Positions 1 to 5,227 of a DNA stretch of 7,993 bases are shown piece after piece. The notes beneath the pieces are model-generated. The model was given only the letters and a program-made list of their open reading frames with translations. It was not told where the DNA came from and searched no databases. A program made the translations under genes and the position numbers. The number at the start of each line of letters is the position of its first letter. Within the stretch, counting starts at the first letter, position 1. Source of the DNA: Pseudomonadota bacterium. Its GTDB lineage: Bacteria; Pseudomonadota; Alphaproteobacteria; Rhodospirillales; Casp-alpha2. The stretch lies in contig JAQBZY010000046.1 in assembly GCA_027620395.1 (NCBI GenBank), positions 1-7,993 of the forward strand, written 5' to 3'.

Positions 1-1097
1 AGGATCCAGTCCGCCAGCGCCTTGCCGAGGCCGCCGCTCTGGCTGAAGCCGGGGATCATCCCCGTCGCGACGAAATAGTTCCTGAGTTCCGGGATCGGCC
101 CCGCGAGCGCCACCGTGTCGGGCGTCCAAATCATCGGCCCGTTGACGACCCGCTTGACGCCGGCCGTCTCGAGGCAGGGCGTCACCTTGATCGCCCGCAG
201 CATATATTCCTCGATGCGCTCGAGATCGTCCGGCAGGAGTTCGTGCCCGAAATCGAGGGGCGTGCCGGACTCGGCCCAGAACTTGCCGTTGCGTTCGTAG
301 GCGCCAAGCAGCAATCCCTTCCCTTCCTGGCGCAGGTAGTAGCCGCCGTCGTTGTCGTGCAGCAGCGGAATCTCGCGGCCCAACGCTTCCAGCTCCGGGA
401 TCGGTTCGGTCACGAAATACTGATGTTCGAGGGGCTGCAACGGCAGACGCACCCCGGCAAGGGCCGCCACTTCGCGCGCCCACAGTCCGGCCGCATTGAC
501 GAGCGTGTCGGCCCGGAGAGTGCCCTGCTCCGTCACCACCTCCCAGGAACCGTCGTCGAGAGGATTGGTTTCGAGCACCGGACAGAACCGGATGATTTCG
601 CCACCGGCCATGCGCGCACCCTTCGCGAAGGCCTGCGTCACGCCGCTCGGGTCCAGGTGCCACTCGTTGGGCTCGTACATCGCCCCGAGGCAGTCTTCCA
701 GGTTCAACAGCGGGTTCATCTCCTTCGCCTCGTTGAGGGAAATGAACTCGAAATCGATTCCCAGGTACCGCGCCTTGGACTTCTGCACCTTAAATTGATT
801 CAGGCGCTCGGGCGTGAACGCCACGTAGATGCCGCCGACCTTATGCAGGCCACACGACTGGCCGGTTTCCTCCTCGAGCGTCTCGTAGAGCGACATCGTG
901 TACCGATGCATACGCGAGATGTTCTTCACGTCGTGCATGACATGGGTGCCGCCGGCGGCGTGCCACGATGATCCGGACGTCAGTTCCGACCGCTCAAGCA
1001 GTACGGCGTCCTTACAACCCCGCTTGGCCAGATGGTAGAGCAGGCTGCACCCGACTACGCCGCCACCGATGATCGCAACGCGCACATGGGACTGCAT
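1..1097 (-). CDS. Dimethylglycine/sarcosine dehydrogenase-family FAD oxidoreductase, C-terminal part outside window
   Basis: Reading the minus strand from the ATG at 1097 gives an open frame of about 365 codons that runs off the left edge. It begins with a dinucleotide-binding fold: IIGGGVVG at residues 9-16 (GxGxxG) and an acidic Glu35 closing the second beta strand, as expected for FAD. SSWHAAG at 43-49 matches the dimethylglycine dehydrogenase motif in which the His carries covalently bound FAD, so His46 is the likely attachment site. LYETLEEETGQ (70-80), NAAGLWARE (201-209) and HQYFVTEPIPE (225-235) are also typical of the family. Members oxidise N-methyl groups of amino acids and usually carry a C-terminal GcvT-like folate domain, which would lie beyond this edge. 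An in-frame stop lies just upstream and 1097 is the first ATG after it; no good Shine-Dalgarno is visible. The family is clear. The exact substrate (dimethylglycine, sarcosine or another N-methyl compound) cannot be told. Confidence 0.9.
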   Translation of the reverse strand, partial: MQSHVRVAIIGGGVVGCSLLYHLAKRGCKDAVLLERSELTSGSSWHAAGGTHVMHDVKNISRMHRYTMSLYETLEEETGQSCGLHKVGGIYVAFTPERLNQFKVQKSKARYLGIDFEFISLNEAKEMNPLLNLEDCLGAMYEPNEWHLDPSGVTQAFAKGARMAGGEIIRFCPVLETNPLDDGSWEVVTEQGTLRADTLVNAAGLWAREVAALAGVRLPLQPLEHQYFVTEPIPELEALGREIPLLHDNDGGYYLRQEGKGLLLGAYERNGKFWAESGTPLDFGHELLPDDLERIEEYMLRAIKVTPCLETAGVKRVVNGPMIWTPDTVALAGPIPELRNYFVATGMIPGFSQSGGLGKALADWI

Positions 1098-1156
1098 GCA
1101 AAGAACTCATCTGCTTCCGCAAAACAACTGCCGATTGGCACCCCGAGCGCCGAGCC

Positions 1157-1195
1157 CGATCCGCCTGTGACACTAGACGTGAAGAGCGATCCGCC
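1157..1195. repeat. Pair of 9-base direct repeats, 30 bases apart
   Basis: CGATCCGCC occurs at 1157-1165 and again at 1187-1195. The 30-base period is close to three helical turns, which would put both copies on the same face of the DNA. They could be half sites for a regulator, or a chance repeat in GC-rich sequence. Confidence 0.25.
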
Positions 1196-1200
1196 GCTGG

Positions 1201-1213
1201 TTTCATTAGTAAA
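1201..1213. promoter_or_regulatory. AT-rich T-N11-A patch, possible second regulator contact or promoter element
   Basis: TTTCATTAGTAAA is a conspicuous AT-rich stretch in GC-rich DNA. It has partial dyad symmetry (TTT opposite AAA) and a T and an A separated by eleven bases. Its centre lies 27 bases from the centre of the perfect dyad at 1227-1241. Paired sites roughly two to three helical turns apart are common for LysR-type regulators. The patch could equally be part of a promoter. Confidence 0.25.
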
Positions 1214-1226
1214 TCTGCAAGAAACC

Positions 1227-1241
1227 ATCACGCTTCGTGAT
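1227..1241. promoter_or_regulatory. Perfect 15-base inverted repeat, candidate LysR-type operator
   Basis: The sequence is ATCACG-CTT-CGTGAT, a perfect 6-base dyad with a 3-base spacer. It contains a T at 1228 and an A at 1240, exactly eleven bases apart, placed symmetrically about the dyad. This is the T-N11-A form of LysR-type binding boxes. It lies between two divergent genes and is not inside a predicted coding region. A LysR gene occurs about 1.3 kb to the right. It could also serve another dimeric regulator. Its loop is too short, and it lacks a T tract, for a terminator. Confidence 0.5.
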
Positions 1242-1329
1242 CCTATGGCGCACGCCGGCCCTGCTCTGCTATCCGTTGCATCGCCCTTAGACAGCGTAGA
1301 TGATGGCCCATGCTCACCATGACCGGCAC

Positions 1330-2523
1330 ATGACCGAATTCTCGACGTTCAATGGCCTCAGGTGCTCGCGGACCGGTCAAGCCGAGGCGGCCGACTCGCC
1401 GCGCAATCTCAGCGCCGCCGGCGCCCCGCTTTTCGCCTCATACGATCTTGAGAAGGCTGCACGCACGTTGCGCCTGCGCGACATGGCCGGCAGAGCCCCC
1501 TCCATCTGGCGCTACCACGAGGTATTGCCGGTTTCCGCGCCGGAGCGGATCGTCACGCTTTTCGAAGGAATGTCACCGCTGTTGGCGGCGCCCCGCCTCG
1601 CCGAGGCGCTCGGCGTGACCAAACTGTGGGTGAAGGACGAAGGGCGTAATCCGACAGGCAGCTTCAAGGATCGCGGCATGTCCGTGGCGATTTCGATGGC
1701 GCGCGCCCTTGGCGTCGAACGGCTGGTCATGCCGACGGCCGGTAACGCGGGAGGTGCGGCCGCCGCCTACACCGCCAGGGCCGGTCTGAAGATCGACGTG
1801 TTCATGCCGCGCTCCGCGCCGCGCGCGAACCACATCGAGACCCGGCTTTACGGCGCCTCGCTTACCGTCGTCGAGGGTTTTCTGGACGAGTGCGGACGGC
1901 AGGCGTCGGCATTCGGCCAGGCGAACGGCGCGTTCGAGATTTCGACGTTCAAGGAGCCTTACAGGGTCGAGGGCAAGAAGACGATGGCTTACGAGCTGGT
2001 CGAGCAACTCGGTGGCGACGTTCCGGACGTCATCGTCTATCCGACCGGCGGCGGCACCGGCCTAGTCGCCATGTGGAAGGCCTTCGATGAGTTGGAAGCC
2101 CTCGGATGGATCGGTGGAAAGCGGCCGCGCATGATCTCCGTGCAGGCCGAGGGGTGCGCGCCCATCGTCAAGGCGTATCATGAGAACGCGGAAACCACCG
2201 AACACTGGAAGAACGTCACCACTCGGATTTCCGGCCTAAGCGCGCCGCGCGTCCTGGCCGACCGGTTGTGCCTGCGGGCGATCCGCGAAAGCGGCGGCAC
2301 GGCGATTGCCGTTCCAGACGAGGTGATGCTCGAGTTCGTCGCCTTGGCCGGTGCGCGGGAAGGTCTCTCCGTCTGCCCGGAAGGCGCAGCCTGCCTTGCC
2401 GCACTCCCGGAATTAGTGAAACGGCGGGACGTCAGCGCCGATGAAAGCATCGTCGTATTCAATACCGCGAACGCCAACAAGTACACCGACATCCTGGCCG
2501 GATCCGGCCGCGGTTCCGGCTGA
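1330..2523 (+). CDS. Threonine synthase-family PLP-dependent enzyme
   Basis: The product is about 397 residues and belongs to the fold-type II PLP enzymes of the threonine synthase family (phosphohomoserine to threonine). The N terminus has the family's LRCSRTGQ segment (Cys12). NPTGSFKDRG follows, with Lys113 as the likely Schiff-base lysine. TAGNAGG (136-142) is the asparagine loop, and the glycine-rich TGGGTG (239-244) should hold the PLP phosphate. SGGTAIAV and CPEGAACLAAL near the C terminus are also typical. One oddity is the usual NTGTGLKY-type C-terminal motif, which here reads NTANANKY (378-385). The site beside methyl-amino-acid oxidation genes suggests a paralogue with another beta-replacement or elimination substrate, but a plain threonine synthase is not excluded. 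In-frame ATGs at 1300 and 1303 would add ten or nine residues. None of the starts has a clear Shine-Dalgarno; 1330 was chosen because it fits the family N terminus better. Confidence 0.85.
   Translation: MTEFSTFNGLRCSRTGQAEAADSPRNLSAAGAPLFASYDLEKAARTLRLRDMAGRAPSIWRYHEVLPVSAPERIVTLFEGMSPLLAAPRLAEALGVTKLWVKDEGRNPTGSFKDRGMSVAISMARALGVERLVMPTAGNAGGAAAAYTARAGLKIDVFMPRSAPRANHIETRLYGASLTVVEGFLDECGRQASAFGQANGAFEISTFKEPYRVEGKKTMAYELVEQLGGDVPDVIVYPTGGGTGLVAMWKAFDELEALGWIGGKRPRMISVQAEGCAPIVKAYHENAETTEHWKNVTTRISGLSAPRVLADRLCLRAIRESGGTAIAVPDEVMLEFVALAGAREGLSVCPEGAACLAALPELVKRRDVSADESIVVFNTANANKYTDILAGSGRGSG
2496..2509. repeat. 14-base perfect palindrome at the 3' end of the PLP gene
   Basis: GGCCGGATCCGGCC is fully self-complementary and lies within the last codons of the PLP-enzyme gene, just before the 30-base gap that separates it from the convergent LysR gene. 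It has no loop and no following T run, so it is not a standard intrinsic terminator. It may help end or stabilise the transcript, or it may only reflect Ala/Gly-rich codons. I see no better terminator in 2524-2553. Confidence 0.3.
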
Positions 2524-2553
2524 CTCGCGCGCGCCGGACAGGGAAAATCGTTC

Positions 2554-3534
2554 TCAGTCGGAAAACTGCTCTCCCTTATGGACGATGATCTGCTTGGCGG
2601 CCCACGGCGCGAACGCCTTGATCTCGGGGACGCAGTTCTTCTCGACCGCGATCCGGCACAGGTGCGACACCCGCTTGGCGATCGACGAATACTGCTCGTC
2701 CTTGATGAACAGCTGGATGCGCCGGCGAATGCCTGGTATCGGTAACGGCAGCAGCGTGACGTTGTTCAAGCGGCCGCGCGCCTGCAAGCAGCAGAGCGGC
2801 GTCGTGACCGCCCAGCCGAGCCCGCCGCCGACCATGCCGAGGACCGAGTCCGACGCGTCGAACTCGAAGCCGATGACGGGCGTGATCTTGAGGCGTTGCA
2901 GGTGCTGTTCGATGTGCTTGCCCATGATCGAGCGCAAGCTGTAACGGATGAACCGCCGCTCCTCCGACAGGCGCTGGAGGTCGTGGCCCGACGGTCCCCA
3001 CTGCGAGGGAATCGCGAGAATGTACGGCTCGGTCATGATCGCGTGCGACACCCACTCCTTGGTCGCGTCGTCGAAGCCGTCCGTCGCGATCAGGATGTCG
3101 ATCTGCCGGCCCGCCAGGTTCTGCTGCAGATCGAGCCCCAAACCGGACCAGACACGATAGCGCTCGGCGATCTTGCCCATGTTGGCGAACAGATATGGCC
3201 CGGCGCCGCCGACGAAGGAGTCGACGATGCCGAAATTCAGCTTGGGCTGGGAAACCATCGCCTCGAACCGCACCATCTCGAAGGTGCGGCCGAGTTCGAC
3301 CATGATGCGTTGCGCCTGACCATAGAGAATCTCCCCTGCCGGCGTCGGCTGGAGCGGCCGCGTCGTCCTATCGATGACCGCGACGCCGAGCGCGTCCTCC
3401 AGGGTCCGGATCGATTGCGAAACGCCCGATTGGGAGAAGCCGAGAAGGTTGGCGGCGGCGGTCATGCTGCCGGTTTCCTTCACCGTCATGAAAATCTTGA
3501 GAAGATGGATGTCGATTTTGTCTGGATTATCCAT
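2554..3534 (-). CDS. LysR-family transcriptional regulator
   Basis: The 326-residue protein has the normal LysR-type length and layout. An N-terminal winged helix-turn-helix spans about residues 7-65, where IDIHLLKIF opens the domain and AAANLLGFSQSGVSQSIRTL forms the helix-turn-helix, followed by TPAG at the start of the linker helix. A periplasmic-binding-like effector domain covers about 90-300, with the family-like GGGLGWAVTTP segment near its end. An in-frame ATG at 3585 would add 17 residues; 3534 is preferred because it puts the helix-turn-helix at the usual distance from the start, though neither start has a clear ribosome site. The gene is divergent from soxB with a gap of about 150 bases, the usual arrangement of a LysR regulator and its target operon. 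It is convergent with the PLP gene. Control of the sox operon, and perhaps of the 1098-1329 region, is inferred. The effector is unknown. Confidence 0.92.
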   Translation of the reverse strand: MDNPDKIDIHLLKIFMTVKETGSMTAAANLLGFSQSGVSQSIRTLEDALGVAVIDRTTRPLQPTPAGEILYGQAQRIMVELGRTFEMVRFEAMVSQPKLNFGIVDSFVGGAGPYLFANMGKIAERYRVWSGLGLDLQQNLAGRQIDILIATDGFDDATKEWVSHAIMTEPYILAIPSQWGPSGHDLQRLSEERRFIRYSLRSIMGKHIEQHLQRLKITPVIGFEFDASDSVLGMVGGGLGWAVTTPLCCLQARGRLNNVTLLPLPIPGIRRRIQLFIKDEQYSSIAKRVSHLCRIAVEKNCVPEIKAFAPWAAKQIIVHKGEQFSD

Positions 3535-3610
3535 CGCGTGGCGGCTGCGTTGTCGGGTTCCGAAGCATCTTGCATCCAATGCCATCGGACGGGGAAGCGG
3601 TCCGGGCCAG

Positions 3611-3625
3611 AGTAGGAATTCTACT
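3611..3625. promoter_or_regulatory. Short inverted repeat upstream of soxB, candidate operator
   Basis: AGTAG and CTACT form a 5-base inverted repeat around the spacer GAATT. It lies in the gap between the LysR gene and soxB, 62 bases before the soxB start. It does not show the exact T-N11-A spacing, so assignment to the LysR protein rests on position only. Confidence 0.3.
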
Positions 3626-3634
3626 TCCGTCGAT

Positions 3635-3648
3635 CATAATAGCTTATG
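3635..3648. promoter_or_regulatory. Second short inverted repeat upstream of soxB, candidate operator
   Basis: CATAA and TTATG flank the spacer TAGC. The centre lies about 23-24 bases from that of the dyad at 3611-3625, roughly two helical turns, so the two could be paired contact sites of one tetrameric regulator. A T at 3634 and an A at 3646 also give T-N11-A spacing, though not centred on this dyad. Confidence 0.3.
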
Positions 3649-3686
3649 GTTCCATCAGTCGAGAGCGCATCCATTAGCTTTGCCGA

Positions 3687-4946
3687 ATGTCAGAACGGTA
3701 CTCTCTCCTCAGTCTTCTCTCCAGGGGACTGGGCGGTAATGTTGGCTGGACGCGCGTCTGGCGGGAGCCGGCGCCGAAGCCGGCGTATGACGTCGTCATC
3801 GTCGGCGGCGGCGGGCATGGGCTGGCGACCGCTTACTATCTCGCCAAGGAGCACGGCGTCCGGAATGTCGCCGTCCTCGAGAAAGGCTGGCTCGGTGGCG
3901 GCAACACCGGCCGCAACACGACGGTTATCCGCTCCAACTACATGATGCCCGGCAACACCAAGTTCTACGAACGCTCGGTCCGCCTATGGGAGAACCTGAG
4001 CCAGGATCTGAATTTCAACGTGATGTTCTCGCAGCGGGGGCAATTCAACCTCTGCCATTCGATCGCGCAGTTGGATGCGGCGCGGCGGCGCGGCAATGTC
4101 ATGCGCGCCAACGGCATCGACGCGGAATTGTTCGACCGCGAGGAAGTCCGGAAACGCCTTCCCTATCTCGACTACTCCGAGAATGCCCGCTTTCCGATCA
4201 TCGGCGCCCAGTTTCAGGGCCGGGCCGGCACCGCGCGGCACGATGCCATGGCCTGGGGCTTCGCGCGCGCCGCCGACCGCCTGGGTGTCGACATCATCCA
4301 GCAATGCGAGGTGACTGGCTTGCTGCGCGAGCATGGACGCATCGTCGGCGTGGAAACGACCCGGGGCGGCATCCGCGCCGGCAAGGTAGGTCTCGCCGTC
4401 GCCGGCCATACGAGCCGGCTCGCGTCGATGGCTGGGCTGCGGTTGCCGATCGAGTCGCACCTGCTGCAGGGGTTCGTAACGGAATCCCTGAAACCGCTTG
4501 TCGACACCGTCATCTCGTTCGGCGCCGCCCACTTCTACATAAGCCAGTCGGACAAGGGGAGTCTGGTATTCGGCGGCGATCTCGACGGCTACAACTCCTA
4601 CGCACAGCGCGGCGGCCTGCCGATCATCGAACATACGCTGGCGAGCGCCAAAGCCCTGATGCCGTGCATTTCTAGGCTCCGCATGCTCCGGCATTGGGCC
4701 GGCGTGATGGACATGTCGATGGACGGCTCTCCATTCATCACCAAGACGCCGGTCGACGGGCTTTATCTGAACGGCGGCTGGTGTTACGGCGGGTTCAAGG
4801 CGACGCCGGCGTCTGGGTGGTGCTTCGCCTGGACCATCGCCAACGACCGGCCGCACGAGGACAACGCCCTCTTCACGCTCGATAGATTCCGAAACGGCCG
4901 CCAGATCGACGAAAAGGGCGCCGGTCCAGTACCGTACGCGCAGTGA
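3687..4946 (+). CDS. soxB: Sarcosine oxidase beta subunit
   Basis: This 419-residue flavoprotein is full length for the beta subunit of heterotetrameric sarcosine oxidase, which oxidises the N-methyl group of sarcosine and holds the substrate site and covalent FMN. The start segment (RYSLLSLLSRGL, then KPAYDVVIVGGGGHGLATA) is typical. The nucleotide-binding GxGxxG spans 40-45 and Glu65 ends the second strand. In GTARHDAMAWGF (181-192), His185 aligns from memory with the His that carries 8-alpha-linked FMN in the Corynebacterium enzyme (His173). Arg82 in VIRSNY and Lys371 in GGFKATP appear to match Arg52 and Lys348 of monomeric sarcosine oxidase, which hold the substrate carboxylate. An amino acid substrate is therefore likely, though another N-methyl or secondary amino acid is possible. 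The gene opens the operon; soxD follows after 9 bases. No strong ribosome site is visible. Confidence 0.95.
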   Translation: MSERYSLLSLLSRGLGGNVGWTRVWREPAPKPAYDVVIVGGGGHGLATAYYLAKEHGVRNVAVLEKGWLGGGNTGRNTTVIRSNYMMPGNTKFYERSVRLWENLSQDLNFNVMFSQRGQFNLCHSIAQLDAARRRGNVMRANGIDAELFDREEVRKRLPYLDYSENARFPIIGAQFQGRAGTARHDAMAWGFARAADRLGVDIIQQCEVTGLLREHGRIVGVETTRGGIRAGKVGLAVAGHTSRLASMAGLRLPIESHLLQGFVTESLKPLVDTVISFGAAHFYISQSDKGSLVFGGDLDGYNSYAQRGGLPIIEHTLASAKALMPCISRLRMLRHWAGVMDMSMDGSPFITKTPVDGLYLNGGWCYGGFKATPASGWCFAWTIANDRPHEDNALFTLDRFRNGRQIDEKGAGPVPYAQ

Positions 4947-4955
4947 GCCTGACCG

Positions 4956-5222
4956 ATGCTGAGACTGAGTTGCCCCATCTGCGGAACCCGTGACGAGACG
5001 GAATTCGTCTACGGTGGCGACGCGTCCGTGAAACGGCCGGCTCTGTCCGTGCCGGACACCTATCTCTGGCTGGAGTTCGTTTTCTACCGCGACAACATGC
5101 GCGGTCGGCACCTGGAGTACTGGCAGCATGTGCAGGGCTGCCGCCAATGGCTGGTGCTCGAGCGTGACACGGCGACGCACGAACACGGGGATTGCCGCCT
5201 CGCTTCGGAAACGGAGGCATGA
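4956..5222 (+). CDS. soxD: Sarcosine oxidase delta subunit
   Basis: This small 88-residue protein has the usual delta-subunit size and motifs. CPICGTRDETEFVYGG (6-21) opens it, then FVFYRDNMRGRHLEYWQH and GCRQW. Cys6, Cys9, His58 and Cys62 match the expected zinc ligands (C-x2-C, then H-x3-C). The subunit is a structural, zinc-binding part of the heterotetramer. The gene lies 9 bases after soxB and its stop is at or just before the soxA start, so all three are surely co-transcribed. No missing residue or frameshift was seen. Confidence is high despite the small size because both motifs and the place between soxB and soxA agree. Confidence 0.95.
   Translation: MLRLSCPICGTRDETEFVYGGDASVKRPALSVPDTYLWLEFVFYRDNMRGRHLEYWQHVQGCRQWLVLERDTATHEHGDCRLASETEA
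5213..5217 (+). promoter_or_regulatory. Shine-Dalgarno site for soxA
   Basis: GGAGG lies inside the last codons of soxD. It is 10 bases before the ATG at 5228 but only 1 base before the in-frame ATG at 5219, which overlaps the soxD stop as ATGA. Spacing therefore favours 5228 as the main soxA start. It is the clearest ribosome site I found near any of the gene starts. Confidence 0.65.
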
Positions 5223-5227
5223 CGATC

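Larger units (their letters stand above)
1098..1329. promoter_or_regulatory. Divergent intergenic region between the FAD oxidoreductase and the threonine-synthase-like gene
   Basis: This gap separates two divergently transcribed genes and so should hold both promoters. It contains a perfect dyad at 1227-1241, an AT-rich patch at 1201-1214 and a 9-base direct repeat, each listed separately. I found no convincing -35/-10 pair. The best plus-strand candidate is TTGCAT at 1276-1281, 17 bases ahead of GATGAT at 1299-1304, but it matches consensus poorly. If it were real, it would favour 1330 over 1300 as the downstream start. No credible small gene is seen. Confidence 0.5.
3535..3686. promoter_or_regulatory. 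Divergent lysR-soxB intergenic region
   Basis: This region should hold the promoters of the LysR gene and of the sox operon together with the regulator's binding sites. It includes two short dyads at 3611-3625 and 3635-3648. ATAATA at 3636-3641 reads TATTAT on the minus strand and resembles a -10 element for the LysR gene, but no matching -35 was found. No strong Shine-Dalgarno precedes soxB at 3687. Confidence 0.45.

Noticed and set aside
243..971. 242-codon open frame on the plus strand
   Set aside because: It is antisense to the dimethylglycine dehydrogenase-family gene, whose motifs are clear; the plus-strand product resembles no family.
1227..1241. The dyad as an intrinsic terminator
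   Set aside because: There is no T run after it on either strand and it lies between two gene starts, not after a gene end.
2896..3615. 239-codon plus-strand open frame over the LysR gene
   Set aside because: It is antisense to a regulator with a clear helix-turn-helix, and its product has no family motif.
3984..5186. Long 400-codon open frame on the minus strand across soxB and soxD
   Set aside because: It lies opposite clearly conserved SoxB and SoxD, its protein is rich in Arg, His and Ala with no recognisable motif, and it has the look of an antisense frame in GC-rich DNA.
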